A DNA stretch of 64,000 nt from Perognathus longimembris pacificus (lineage: Eukaryota; Chordata; Mammalia; Rodentia; Heteromyidae): positions 121,806,958 to 121,870,957 of the forward strand of contig NC_063161.1 in assembly GCF_023159225.1 (NCBI RefSeq), written 5' to 3'. A program made the translations under genes and the position numbers. The notes under the pieces were generated by a model that had not been told where the DNA came from, made no database searches, and was given only the letters and a program-made list of their open reading frames with translations. The stretch's first letter is position 1; each line of letters begins with the position of its first letter. Shown piece after piece: positions 36,903 to 48,304 of this stretch.

Positions 36903-37070
36903 CTAGTTTGGGACTTGAATTCTCAAGACTCATGCTCTACCACTTGAGCTATAGCTCCACTTCAGGCTTTTTAGTGGTTACTGGGATATTAGTGTTTTAC
37001 AGACTCTCCTGCCCATGCTGAGCTCTCAGGTCTCAGCTTCCTGAGTAGCTAGGATTACAGCCATAAGCCT
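36903..37070 (-). mobile_element. 7SL-type/right-monomer SINE dimer
   Basis: On the plus strand the antisense right unit (CTCTACCACTTGAGCTATAG) leads into the antisense 7SL-type left half (CAGCTTCCTGAGTAGCTAGG, then ATTACAGCCATAAGCC). Confidence 0.78.
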
Positions 37071-37514
37071 GTAAAAGAATAACTTGCAAATAACCGGCAA
37101 AGAATAACTTGCCATGGTCTTCTTTTATTCTTTAGTCCTTTACTTACATAGTTTATAGAATGCATCCTAATATTAATAAAACAAAAGCAAGAAAAATGGT
37201 ATGTATCTTGGTGTTAACATGTTTTCGCTATTTTAACACCATTAACATTAATATTTATTTGCAATAGTTTAGTATTCATGAGAAATCACTTTTGATGACA
37301 CTTGTATTTCTATTCTTCTATGTATAGTGAACATGTGATAAATATGTATATATGCACACACATGCACACTTATTTACATATCTGAGGTATGTGCTTGCTC
37401 AAGGTGTAGTCATACTTAAAATATTCTCAAGTTTTTAAATGCACTGTCATTAATATATGAATTTTTAAAATTTTTGGATGAAATGCACTTAATTAAGTAG
37501 TAGCTTCTTATACA
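37071..37514. other. Unique AT-rich noncoding DNA
   Basis: Nothing recognised. Confidence 0.5.
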
Positions 37515-37963
37515 AATTTTTTTCTTTATTGTCAAAGTGTGATACAGAGGGGTTACAGATTCATATGAAAGGCAGTGAGTACATATCTCATTCTACTTGT
37601 TACCTCCTCTATCATTTTCCCCCTCTCCCTTCCCTTCTTCATGCAAGAGTTGTGCAATTGGTTTACACCAAATGGTTTCTAAGTGTTGCTTTTTGAATGG
37701 TTTGTCTTTTTGTTCTTTGTCTCTCAATTTTGGTATTCCCTCTCCCTTCTCCAGTTCTATTACCCCTATCAGACAATAGTGCAGTGGTAGCGAGGGTACA
37801 GCCACAGGAAGGGACTACAAAAGAAACAAAACTAGAAAAACCACTCAGTCAAACAAACAGACAAGGAAAAAGAGAAAAAAAGTAGTACAAGTTCACATAG
37901 CATGTTGAGAATAATTACAACGGTGGTATAACTCTTGTTTCCGTAACGTGGAGTTCAATTTTT
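37515..37963 (-). mobile_element. L1 3'UTR fragment, antisense
   Basis: The plus strand runs from TTTATTGTCAAAGTGTGATAC through the C/T-rich 3'UTR tract to GTAACGTGGAGTTCAATTTT, the reverse of the last ~450 bp of the L1 family seen at 38089-45835. The 5' end is truncated before the ORF2 stop. Confidence 0.88.
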
Positions 37964-38075
37964 AAAATAGTGCCATGTTTTAAATTACCAAATACTTATG
38001 CCCATTGATATTTATGTGAATGTGCACTTTTTTTTTAAGTTTCAAGGAATTTTTTAAAAAAAATTTAGCAGTTTA

Positions 38076-38088
38076 AGAGAATACTGTG
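38076..38088. repeat. L1 target-site duplication, left copy
   Basis: AGAGAATACTGTG, identical to 46240-46252. It fixes the L1 start at 38089. Confidence 0.93.
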
Positions 38089-38100
38089 AGGACTTCTGGG

Positions 38101-38110
38101 AAGATGGTGG
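38101..38110 (+). promoter_or_regulatory. YY1-like site near the L1 start
   Basis: AAGATGGTGG, 12 bases into the element. In human L1 a YY1 site at about this position directs accurate initiation; a similar role here is inference. Confidence 0.45.
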
Positions 38111-38384
38111 AGGAGCAGCAGAGCCCTAGCTGAGCTCCCTCCGACATCACAGTTTTCTCACCCCATAGAAACTTTTACTCCTAGAAAGACAGCCAGAGTA
38201 AGTTCTAACAGTGCAGGGATTCTGGCCAGGAAGGAAAAATCGACTTTGCTGGTCTGAAAACACAGATTTGAGCTCCGGGCGGCATCCCGCCATCGCGCCA
38301 GTGCCGGCGCCGGCACAGTGCCCGGCACAGCAACCCGCACTCTGCATGGCTAAAGCACACAGCATAGACCAGTGAGAAATCCTC

Positions 38385-38395
38385 AAGATGGCGGC
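38385..38395 (+). promoter_or_regulatory. YY1-like site in the L1 5'UTR
   Basis: AAGATGGCGGC, a strong match to the YY1 core, about 300 bp into the element. Confidence 0.5.
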
Positions 38396-39283
38396 TGAGC
38401 ACGGACGACCTGAAATTGCAGAGAAAGCGTGAGTACCCCACGAAAGATATTCTCACTTACGCCCACAGAGCAGCTTCTGGAAGGCAGCCCTTCCCCCACC
38501 ACCAGAGCAAAGTGCCATCTTTGCCACTGGCATAGGGTCAGACCAGATTGGAACTAAAGCAGGCCTGGGGAAAGCGAAGTCAAAGTAGCCATCTTTGAAA
38601 AGGGCAAGAGGGACCGACCAGTGAGAGCCAGGTCTGCCCAGGAGAACGCCCCCTGCCCAGGCAGGAGGCGAGTCCTGGGCCATGGCTTAGCCAGAGGTGC
38701 CCCCATCCTGCCCACCGGAATTTCTAAATTTAAAGCGAAAGCAGCGAGCAGCTACCGGTGGCCCGGAAACACCAGACGGGGGAACAAACAGTTCCTGGGA
38801 CAGCTAAATGGTCCCATCACAGAGGAAGCCCAATTCCCAGCGCCAAACAGAGCTGCAGTCCATAGCCACCTCTGCCAAGGAGGCCGCCTCCCCCAGGCAA
38901 GCAACTCTCAGCCAGGTAAAACAGGCCAGAGGCGCCCCGCCCTGCTGAGTCCACAGCCTATTCAAAGCCAGGCATCAAAGGCAGCAGCCCCACAGCAGAC
39001 AGAGGAGCCACAGTTCCCGAGACTGCTCACGTCCCCATCTACAGAGGACGCCCAAGGCCTACCTGCAAGCTGTGCGAAAGAACCACAGAGACCCAGGATT
39101 GCACCAACAGGGGAGAAGGGTCAGAACAGATCCACCCCTTGCAAAGTGAAATCAAGTCAAACCAGCCAATCAGGAAAATAGACTGCAGACCATTGCAAGG
39201 AAACCAGAGACTGGGGAAAGACCACCCAAAAAAGGAGGACTCCATTTTTTTTTTCTTTTCAAACATTTTTTAAACTTTAAATT

Positions 39284-39498
39284 TTTTTTTTTTTTTTTTT
39301 TTTTTTGCCAGTCCTGGGCCTTGGACTCAGGGCCTGAGCACTGTCCCTGGCTTCTTCCCGCTCAAAGCTAGCACTCTGCCACTTGAGCCACAGCGCCGCT
39401 TCTGGCCGTTTTCTGTATATGTGGTGCTGGGGAATCGAACCTAGGGCCTCGTGTATCCGAGGCAGGGACTCTTGCCACTAGGCCATATCCCCAGCCCC
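39284..39498 (-). mobile_element. ID-type/right-monomer SINE dimer in L1 5'UTR
   Basis: T-run (A-tail complement) then GCCAGTCCTGGGCCTTGGAC, CACTTGAGCCACAGCGCCGC, GGGGAATCGAACC and CCACTAGGCCATATCCCCAG: a full antisense dimer with both promoter boxes recognisable. It closely matches the young copy at 31817. No clear target-site duplication, but the flanks are T-rich on both sides. Confidence 0.9.
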
Positions 39499-40285
39499 AT
39501 TCTTTTTAATTTTTTCACTTTTGAAACGTCGTTTTTATTTTGTTGTTGTTTGTTTGTTTTCCATTTTTACCGGTTTGTTTTATAAAGTTTTTTTTTATTG
39601 TTGTTGTTTGGGTTGTTCCTTTTCTGTTATTATCCCTTTTTATTTTATTTTTCTTTTTAAAATAATTTTTTCTCTGTTTTGTGCATCTGTCTTCCACTAT
39701 TTTTACTTTATTTCTCTTTGCGTTCTCTTTCTTTAAAAATTACTTTCCTAGGAATAACACCTCCACTCTTTTCTGCTAACTCTCCATTGTCTGTCATTTT
39801 AACCTTGTTCTTTCTACTAATTCTACTCTTCTCCACATTTCCACGTCACTGAAAGTAAACCAAAATCCCCCCCAGTACATTTTACTCTATTCTCTTTATT
39901 ACCTCCAACTTACCCTCCTGATTACTGCCTGGACCTCCAGGTTCCATTGACTCCTGGTTATTGGATAGAGGGTATCCCAGCTTAAATTGAGTGAATCAAA
40001 GGGGTTCATAGAGAAAGCCAGTCCTAAAAGAACTTAATATAAAAACAAGAATTGCATATAGGGTTGTAACCGTAAATAAGTAACTACTGAATACAGGGCC
40101 CAGGATCGGTTGTTATATTGACATTGAATTCTTTAGGAACACCAAATGTAATTTTATAGACAGGTATACAAGGTATCTGTATATAATTGGGAACTTGTAA
40201 GATTTACACAACAGTGCTTGCTAAGGGCTGCTTTGGGTCTTAAACGGTGCTCATAGATGCTGGTAGACTGGCATTCCCAATTCAA

Positions 40286-41407
40286 ATGGGCAGAAGGAAC
40301 ACAAGAAAGATGGCAAACAATGAAGTCTTATCCCCCACCCAAAACAAGCAGGAAGCAGAGCAGCCAATCAAAGACATAGAAGAGAACCCCCAAAAGGCTC
40401 TACAAAGTCTACTGATAAACATGATAAATGAAAAGTTTGAATCTCTCCAGTCAATTATTCTAGAGCGTGAGAAGGCAAACCAAAAATTAATGGAAAATTT
40501 CATGGCATCCACAAATAGAAAGATAAATGAACTTCAAGAGTCAAATGAAAAGATAGCTACCCAGCTTAGAGATTTGAGAGACAACAATCAAAACCAAAGT
40601 AATGAAGTTAATGAAGTAAAGAAGTCCATACAAGACCTAAGAAATGACATAGAAATCATCAGGAAAGACCAGTCAGAAGGAAAAGAGATTCGAAATAAAG
40701 TAGCTAGCCTGCAGTCCTGACTAACTGAAGCAGAGGATCAAATCTCAGGAGCTGAAGATTCCTTAGATTCTATGGAGAAAGATAAAAAAATCAATACAAA
40801 TCCAGTCCAATCAACAAAACAGATCGCTACAGGAGATTCAAGACACGATCAGGAAGCCCAATTTAAGGATAATAGGTATTGAGGAAAACTTGGATAAAGA
40901 AGTTAATGGGATAGGCAATCTATTTAACAGAATATTAGCTGAGAACTTCCCAAATATCCAGAAGGAAAGGCCTATACAGATCCAAGAAGTGTTTAGAACC
41001 GAAACCGACCTGACCAAAATATGGCATCCCATCAACACATTGTGATCAAAACAGGATCAGTAGAGTACAAGGAAAGAATCCTTAAAGCTGTTAGGGAGAA
41101 GAAAACAATCACATATAAAGGAAAAGCAATCAGAATTACCCCAGACTTCTCAGCAGGGACCATGAAAGCAAGAAGAGCTTGGAATGAAGTATACCAAACA
41201 CTAAATAAAAAGAACTACCAACCAAGAATTCTGTACCCAGCCAAACTCTCATTCATAGCCGAAGGTCAAATAAAAGTCTTCCACAATAAGGAAAAACTGA
41301 AACAATATATCTCTACCAAACCAGCTTTACAGAAAATCTTCAAAGATGTACTATGCAGGGAAAATAATCAAGATCCCAATACAGACAGAGAAATGAACCC
41401 TAAATAG
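40286..41407 (+). pseudogene. L1 ORF1 (RNA-binding chaperone), broken
   Basis: ORF1 protein normally trimerises through a coiled coil and coats L1 RNA. The ATG at 40286 opens MGRRNTRKMANNEV. A glutamate/lysine/asparagine-rich segment follows with coiled-coil character (about residues 25-140). An in-frame TGA at 40718-40720, most simply a former tryptophan TGG, stops it. Further on, RIIGIEENLDKEVN (RRM region, about 40856-40910) is in a different frame. VIKTGSVEYKERILKAVREK to DREMNPK (C-terminal domain, 41045-41407) is in yet another, so at least two frameshifts are present. The intact length would be about 370 residues, normal for L1 ORF1. The stop TAG is at 41405-41407, 51 bp before ORF2. 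Confidence 0.9.
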
Positions 41408-41458
41408 TAAACATCAGATCAAGAAGTGGAAGACACAGCTTTAAACAAGATAGTGATA

Positions 41459-44400
41459 ATGAAAGGAACAAACGATCATCTCTCAATCCTAACTCTCAAC
41501 ATTAATGGACTTAATTCTCCAATCAAATGACATAGGCTCATAAGTTGGATCAAAAATCAAGATCCATCTTTCTGCTGCCTCCAAGAGACACATCTATCCA
41601 GCAAAAGTAAACATCTTCTAAAAGTGAAAGGCTGTAATCAAATCTATCAAGCAAACAAGCAAATGGCCCCCAAAAGCAGGCTGGAGTTGCAATCCAAGTA
41701 TCAGACTAAATTGACTTCAAATTATAAAAGGTAAGAAGAGACAAAGAAGGCTATTACATACTAGTATAGGGATCTCTCCTACAGGAAGATATAACCATTC
41801 TAAATATCTACACACCAAATGCAGGAGCACCAGACTTCATCAAACAAACACTACTGACTCTAAAAACACTCATAGACCCAAACACATTGATAGTTGGGGA
41901 CTTTAACACCCCACTATCACCTCTGGACAGATCAACATGCCACAAACTGAACAAAGAAACCACAGATGTTAATAATTGCATAGACCAACTAGACTTAACC
42001 GACATCTACAGAATATTCCACCCAGCAACAACAGAAGACACATTCTTCTCCGCAGCACATGGAACATTCTACAAAATAGATCACATCTTAGGGCACAAAG
42101 AAAATCTGTACAAATTCAGAAGTATCAAAACCATTCCCTGCATTCTCTCAGACCACAATGAAATAAAATTAGAGATCAACTCAAACATCCACAACAGAAA
42201 ATCCTACAATTCATGGAGACTAAACAACACACTGCTGAACCATCAGAGGGTCATTGAAGAAATTAAAACAAAAATTCAAATGTTTATGGACTTCAACCAA
42301 GTTGAGGATACAAAGTAACACTTCCTTTGGGACACAGCAAAGGCAGTACTCAGAGGAAAATTTATATCTCTGAGTACATACATCAACAAACTGGAGAAAC
42401 AGCAACTCAGTAATTTAAGGAGCAGTTTAATTTTCTGGAAAGAGAACAACAAGCCAAACCCCAAGTCAATAGACGGAAGCAAATAATTAAAATCAACAAC
42501 AGAATTAAATCAAGTAGAGACTGAAAAAACCATAAAAAGAATCAACAAAACAAAGAGTTGGTTCTTTGAAAAAATCAACAAGATAGACAGAGCCCTAGCA
42601 AACCTGACCAAAAAACAAAGGCAGCACACTCAAATAAACAAGATAAGAGATGAAACAGGTAACATCACCACAGAAATAACCGAAATTCAGAAAATCATAA
42701 GGGACTATTTTGCAAACCTTTATGCCAACAAATTCGAGAACTTGGAAGAAATGGATGATTTCCTAGAAAAAATTGATATCCCCAAACTCAACCATGAAGA
42801 TTTAAACCTTCTAAACAGACCCATATCCAGTATTAAAATAGAAACGGCAATAAATGATCTCCCATCCTAGAAAAGCCCAGGTCCAGACAGATTCACTGCA
42901 GAATTCTACAAGGCCTTCAAAACAGAACTCACACCAATATTTCTCAAACTCTTCAATGAAATTGAAAGAGAACGTTCACTACCAGAATCATTCTATGAAG
43001 CCAGTATAACCCTCATCCCAAAACCAGGCAGAGACTCATCACGGAAAGAGGACGACAGACCGATCTCCCTGATGAACATAGAAGCAAAAATTCTCAACAA
43101 AATTCTGGCCAATCGACTTCAACAGGTCATCAAAAAAATCATACACCACGATCAAACTGGATTCATCCCAGGGATGCAAAGTTGGTTTAATATATGCAAG
43201 TCAATTAATGTAATCCACCACATTAACCAGAGAAAGATAAAGAACCACATGGTTTTATCTCTGGATGCGGAAAAAGCGTTCGATAAAATCCAGCACCCAT
43301 TAATGCTAAAAGCCCTGGAAAAACTGGGATTCCAGGGAACATTCCTGAATATAATCAAGGCAGTTTATGACAAACCAACAGCAAGCATAACTCTAAATGG
43401 TGAAAAGCAAAAGCCATTCCCTTTAAAATCAGGAACAAGGCAGGGATGTCCACTCTCTCCCCTGCTCTTCAACATAGTACTAGAATTCCTAGCCAGAGCA
43501 ATTCGGCAAGAAGAAAATAAAAAGGGGATCCAAATAGGAAAAGATGAAGTTAAACTTTCTCTCTTCGCAGATGACATGATCCTATACCTAAAGAATCCCA
43601 TAGAGTCTACCCCCAAGCTACTAGAGCTGATCCAAAACTTTGGCAAAGTTCAGGATATAAAATAAACCTTCAAAAATCAATGGCCTTTCTCTATGCTAAC
43701 AACCCGAAGACCGAGGCTGAAATCAGGAAAGCAACTCCTTTTGCAATAACCCCCCAAAACATAAAATACCTAGGAATAACCTTAACCAAAGAAGTGAAAG
43801 ACCTCTTTGATGAGAACTTTAAAAGCTTGAAAAACGAAATTAAGTCAGAACTAAGGAAATGGAAAAACCTCCCATGCTCATGGACTGGGAGGATTAATAT
43901 AATCAAAATGGCAATATTGCCAAAGGCTATCTACAAATTCAATGCAATACCCATTAATATCCCAACACCATTCTTTAATGAAATAGAGGAAGCAATCCAG
44001 AAATTCATATGGAACAATAAAAGACCTAGAATAGCAAAAACACTCCTAAGCAGAAAGAACAGTGCTGGAGGAATTACAATACCCAACTTCAAGCTGTATT
44101 ATAAAGCTATAGTAATAAAAACAGCTTGGTATTGGCACCGGAACAGGCCTGAAAACCAATGGAACAGAATTGAAGACCCAGAAATGAACCCACAGAACTA
44201 TGCCTACTTCATCTTTGATAAAGGAGCTAAAACAATAGTATGGAAGAAAGATAGCCTCTTTAACAAGTGGTGCTGGCAAAACTGGCTCAACACATGCAAC
44301 AAACTAAAACTAGATCCTTATATATCACCATGCACCAAAATCAATTCCAAATGGATCAAAGATCTTGAAATCAAAACAGACACCCTGAAAACACTAAAGG

Positions 44401-45298
44401 AAGGAGTAGGAGAAACACTTGGGCTCCTTGGCGCAGGACGGAACTTCCTTAACAAAGACCCAGAAAGGCTACAAATCAAAGAAAGTTTGGACAAATGGGA
44501 CTGCATCAAACTGCAGAGCTTCTGCACGGCAAAGGACATAGCTTGCAAGATAAACAGAAAGCCCACAGACTGGGAGAAGATCTTTACCGGACATTCAACG
44601 GACAAAGGTCTCATCTCTAAAATATATGTAGAACTAAAAATATTACCTTCTTCCAAAACAAAACCGCAGAGAACCAATAGCCCCCTCATCAACTGGGCTA
44701 AAGAGACTTCTCTGATGAGGAAATGAAAATGGCCAGGAGACATATGAAAAAATGCTCTACATCACTGGCCATAAAAGAAATGCAAATCAAAACAACCTTG
44801 AGATTCCATCTCACGCCAGTAGGAATGTCATATATCAAGAAAACTAACAATAACAATTGTTGGAGGGGATGTGGCCAAAAGGGAACCCTACTTCATTGTT
44901 GGTGGGAATGTAAACTGGTTCAGCCACTCTGGCAAGCAGTATGGAGATTCCTCAGAAGGCTAAATATAGAACTCCCCTATGACCCAGCAGCCCCACTTTT
45001 GGGTATCTATCCAAAAGACCACAAACAAAATCACAGTAATGCCACCAGTACAACAATGTTTATTGCAGCACAATTTGTCATAGCGAGCATCTGGAACCAA
45101 CCCAGATGCCCCTCAGTAGATGAATGGATCAGGAAAATGTGGTACATATACACAATGGAATTTTATGGCTCTATCAGAAAGAATGACATTGTCCCATTTG
45201 TAAGGAAATGGAAGGACTTGGAAAAAATTTTACTAAGTGAAGTGAGCCAGACCCAAAGTAACATGGACTCTATGGTCCCCCTTACTGGGAATAATTAG
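41459..45298 (+). pseudogene. L1 ORF2 (endonuclease/reverse transcriptase), broken
   Basis: ORF2 nicks target DNA and copies L1 or SINE RNA in place. The span of 3840 nt (1280 codons) is the normal family length. The endonuclease domain keeps LTLNINGLNSPIK, QETHL, VGDFNTPLS and SDHN. Reverse transcriptase spans roughly 43020-43670 and keeps [15 protein letters not shown] and the active-site FADDMILYL. The C-terminal cysteine-rich text [19 protein letters not shown] is near 44862. Damage: TGA at 41528-41530 (a likely CGA arginine codon hit by CpG decay), further stops near 42316, 42484 and 42868, a frame change near 43660, and a ~10-bp deletion near 44706 compared with the copy at 11751. It encodes no working protein. 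Confidence 0.93.
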
Positions 45299-45836
45299 TA
45301 CAGGTTTAGGCAAGTCATATCAGAGCATCACAAGGCCCAATAGTTATACCCTTATGAACACCTAAGATGATGCTAAGTGAAATGAACTCCATGTTACGGA
45401 AACAATTGTTCTATCACAGTTGTAACTACTTTCAACGTCCCATGTGTATCTGTAGCTTGTATTATTGATGATGTTCTTGTATCACCTTCCTGTGGTTGTA
45501 CCTACACTATCTCTGTAATCTTATCTGTGTATATTGGAAACCATATATACTGGTATTAGAAGTAGGAAATTGAAAGGAATACCAAAATTAAGAGACACAG
45601 GGTAAAAAAAGACAAACAACTACAAAAGCAATACTTGCAAAACTGTTTGGTGTAAGTGAACTTAACACCTCCGGGGGGGGGGGGGGCGGGAATGGAAAGG
45701 GGAAGGAGGGGGGGTATGAGGGACAAGGTAACAAACAGTCCAAGAAATGTATCCAATGCCTAAGGTATGAAACTGTAACCTCTCTGTACATCAGTTTGAT
45801 AATAAAAATTTGAAAAAAAAAAGAAAAGAAAAAAAA
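45299..45836 (+). other. L1 3'UTR and A-tail
   Basis: The same 3'UTR is seen antisense in other copies here. It includes a G-rich tract (45672-45686, then GGAAGGAGGGG) typical of L1 3'UTRs, and ends GTTTGATAATAAAAATTTG with an A-rich tail. The AATAAA signal is at about 45800-45805. Confidence 0.88.
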
Positions 45837-46239
45837 GAAGTGTTGGTTCAAGGACAAAAAGGTCAAAAGAAGGTGGGAACAACAGAACTTAACCTTAGGA
45901 ACAAGTTCAATGCCAATCAATTACTTTCCTACTCCTGTGGTTTCTGACAGCTGAGTTATTCCTCAAGATCATTACCTCTGCCTGCAAAGCTTCTCTCACT
46001 TTGTGCTTTCTCTTGTGTTCATGGTGACCTTTTTGAGGGCCGAGATCTGTGGCGCTAGGACAGTATGTTTCTCCCCTTGGCCCTCCCAGTTTCCTATCTG
46101 TGGTTGTCCCACTTCCCAAACCCCTTTCAGGAGCATCATATAGTTACTGTGTGCTTCCTCCCACTGGCCACGAGATTCTGGAGATCAAGAACTGTATCAT
46201 TCTCAATAAAGCTTCTTTAAGTGCCTGGGGGAAAAAAAG
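45837..46239 (+). other. 3'-transduced sequence of the L1
   Basis: Non-L1 sequence between the L1 A-tail and the right target-site duplication. It ends TCTCAATAAAGCTTCTTTAA, then a short GT-containing run and GGGGGAAAAAAAG, so the poly(A) signal is about 20 bases before the tail. The last ~180 bp (TTTCTCCCCTTGGCCCTCCC and on) look like the R/U5 end of an LTR, which often supplies such a read-through signal. LTR origin is inference. Frames at 45907-46119 and 46049-46294 are not supported as genes. Confidence 0.82.
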
Positions 46240-46252
46240 AGAGAATACTGTG
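46240..46252. repeat. L1 target-site duplication, right copy
   Basis: AGAGAATACTGTG directly after the second A-tail. It shows that the inserted unit ends about 400 bp beyond the L1's own A-tail. Confidence 0.93.
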
Positions 46253-48030
46253 CTTTGGTTGTGCAGTTTTTCTGACTTCCCTAAGTTTTTATAGTCCATA
46301 GAGTCCATCATAGGGAAAAGACAGTCCAGTAAGAAGAGCTACTAGGCAATGACAGAAAGAATTGCAGGGTTTCCACCTCACTAAACTAGAAGATGAAAGT
46401 TAAATATTGTTTTTGTGTTCTAGTCATGTATAAACATACCATCATGGAAGATATACTCTGCCCAAATATTACTATGCTCTTTTGGTAATGGCGCTGGTAA
46501 TCTCTTGTGAATAGCAAAATATTTCAGGAACTCTTTAGGGGAAAGGTTAAAAATTAACGAGGATTATTTTAGACACACAAAAAAAAACATGAATGTTTTG
46601 ATTTGTGTGCTTGAGAAAATGTTTTATATGAAGTAGTAACCTACATATGCTTTGACTTTAAATCATTTATTAAACCATATATACTGTATGGCTTATAGTA
46701 ACAGACTAGCTGTTATCAAAATTAGATGGCATTTTGATGAGACACTGTAGTGTCTTTTGCTCAGCTTATTGATAATGGAAAATGAAAAGAGATTTGTTTT
46801 AGGAGCCATTGTATGCTTATTTAATTAATCAGGTTTGGGAATCATGATGCACCAGGAATACCATATTCCTTCCTCTTTCCTTCCTTCTTTTCCCTCCCAT
46901 TTCTTCCCCTCCTTCTGTTCCTCCCTCACTCCCTCCCTCTTTTCCTTTCTTCCTAATAGCACTAAATGCAAAAATTTTGCATTTGTGTAAATACCCAAGG
47001 AATAAATGATACTAATTGCATTTAAACAAATCATCTAATATTTGTAAAAAGTAAAATGTTTGGAGTTAAACCCAGTGGAAAATGGAGAGAAATAAATATT
47101 GCTTGGAAAAATAGTAATGGAATCCAAAAAGCTGATTTTACTAGTGATTAATTAGTTTATTAAAAGAAAACTGATCATTATTAGCATTAAATAAAGTTAA
47201 TATTTAAGGCTAAATATTTTCTACACTTACGTGAACATTTCATTTTGACAATTATAAATCTAAACAAAGCCGCATACAATACATTACTAAATTAAGTCAA
47301 ATTTCTAAGCTGCAATGTAACAAAAAGCATTTAATACAAAATGACAAAACTAAATTGTATCACTTCTTAAGTAAAGATACATGATGTCTAATTGCTTTAT
47401 AAGGATAAGAAGGCCAGCAGAGATAATGTAATTAGGATTATAATTAATTTAATTTGTTTTAAAATTGCCGTATATAAATTGCTATTACCATAATTCCTTT
47501 TTTGTTGCTAAAATTTACAGTCACATAATTGGCTCCATAAAAGTGAGAGATAAAGTAATTAACATTTATGAAATACATTTCTATCTATTCCCTTGAGAGA
47601 TACTGAAGAAAGCAAGTGACTTGTTGGACCTACTTGCACAAATCTGTTTGGGTAATACTGAATTTTTGTGAACCTTCAGGAATTACCGATAAAGAACATG
47701 GAATATGTCTGTTATTAGAATATAAATATTCCTATTATGTACAGTTTATAAAAATGTGTTCTAACTCTCGCTCCACTTCGGAAGGTGTCTTGTTATTTAT
47801 AATCTTAGGCAAACATTGGGTTATGTTAGAAAGGCTGAAAGGAAACACCAGTAAGAGAAATGTGAGAGAGAACATTGCAGTGACCAGAAATGAGATTGGT
47901 GTGTTTCCCATACCACAGTCCAGAGGGGAAACAACTTCTATTCATGTGATTCCCATTTGACAAATCCATTCAAATTACATTCATCTTATGAATGAAATTA
48001 GACATTATTTGAAAGAGAACTTTGATTAGT
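46253..48030. other. Unique AT-rich noncoding DNA
   Basis: Contains a pyrimidine tract at 46866-46953 and a repeat-free, homeodomain-motif-rich stretch at 47130-47560. The 114-codon frame at 47616-47960 starts with GTG and shows no family signature. Confidence 0.5.
46866..46953. repeat. Pyrimidine tract (CTTCC/CTCC)n
   Basis: CT-rich run of CTTCC, TTTCC and CTCC units. Confidence 0.85.
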
Positions 48031-48035
48031 TTAAA

Positions 48036-48130
48036 GGCTGAGGATGTAATGAAGTAGCAGAATACTTGCATTGTATGGCCCTTGATTCAATCCCTGGTAC
48101 TGCAAAAACAGGCAAACAAGCAAGCAGACA
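48036..48130 (+). mobile_element. ID-type SINE left monomer
   Basis: GGCTGAGGATGTAATGAAG, then GCATTGTATGGCCC and TTGATTCAATCCCTGGTAC match a diverged ID-type monomer (B-box-like GATTCAATCC). A CAAACAAG-type tail follows. No right unit is present. Confidence 0.65.
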
Positions 48131-48304
48131 AAACTAAAAATTTACTTTTATTATGGACAAATATGTGATATTTTGGAGTGCTTTTTTTCCATTTGGTCCA
48201 ATTATACTACTAGGAAGTATTTTAGTAATTTCAATTATCTAATAAATTGTTCATTTTACAAATTAGAAATTTAGAAATAACATTTTTCATCTTTACTGCT
48301 TTTT

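Larger units (their letters stand above)
38089..40285 (+). promoter_or_regulatory. L1 5'UTR/internal promoter
   Basis: About 2.2 kb (about 2.0 kb without the SINE at 39284-39498). The first ~1.1 kb is GC-richer than the surroundings, and the rest is T-rich. There are no mouse-type tandem monomers. An AAGATGG YY1-like site lies 12 bases from the start, similar in placement to that of the human L1 promoter, and a better one lies at 38385-38395. The long open frame at 38621-39181 begins with GTG and has no internal ATG, so I do not call it a gene. Confidence 0.75.
38089..46239 (+). mobile_element. Near full-length L1 with 3' transduction
   Basis: Parts in order: 5'UTR 38089-40285, ORF1 40286-41407, ORF2 41459-45298, 3'UTR and A-tail 45299-45836, then ~400 bp of non-L1 sequence ending in AATAAA (46205-46210) and a short A-tail. 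The whole block lies between exact 13-bp copies of AGAGAATACTGTG (38076-38088 and 46240-46252). The target reads TTT/AAGAGA, fitting L1 endonuclease preference (bottom strand TCTT/AA). Both ORFs carry several stops and frameshifts, so this copy cannot move itself. It carries an IDL-Geo-like SINE in its 5'UTR. Confidence 0.94.

Noticed and set aside
38621..39181. 186-codon open frame in the L1 5'UTR, looked like an ORF0-style gene
   Set aside because: It begins with GTG, contains no internal ATG and is GC/proline-rich; openness follows from base composition.
45672..45686. Long G-run as a possible assembly error or special structure
   Set aside because: G-rich tracts are a regular feature of L1 3'UTRs, and the antisense copies here show the matching C/T-rich tract; length could still be misassembled.
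47616..47960. 114-codon open frame
   Set aside because: Starts with GTG, has no recognisable domain and sits in AT-rich unique DNA.
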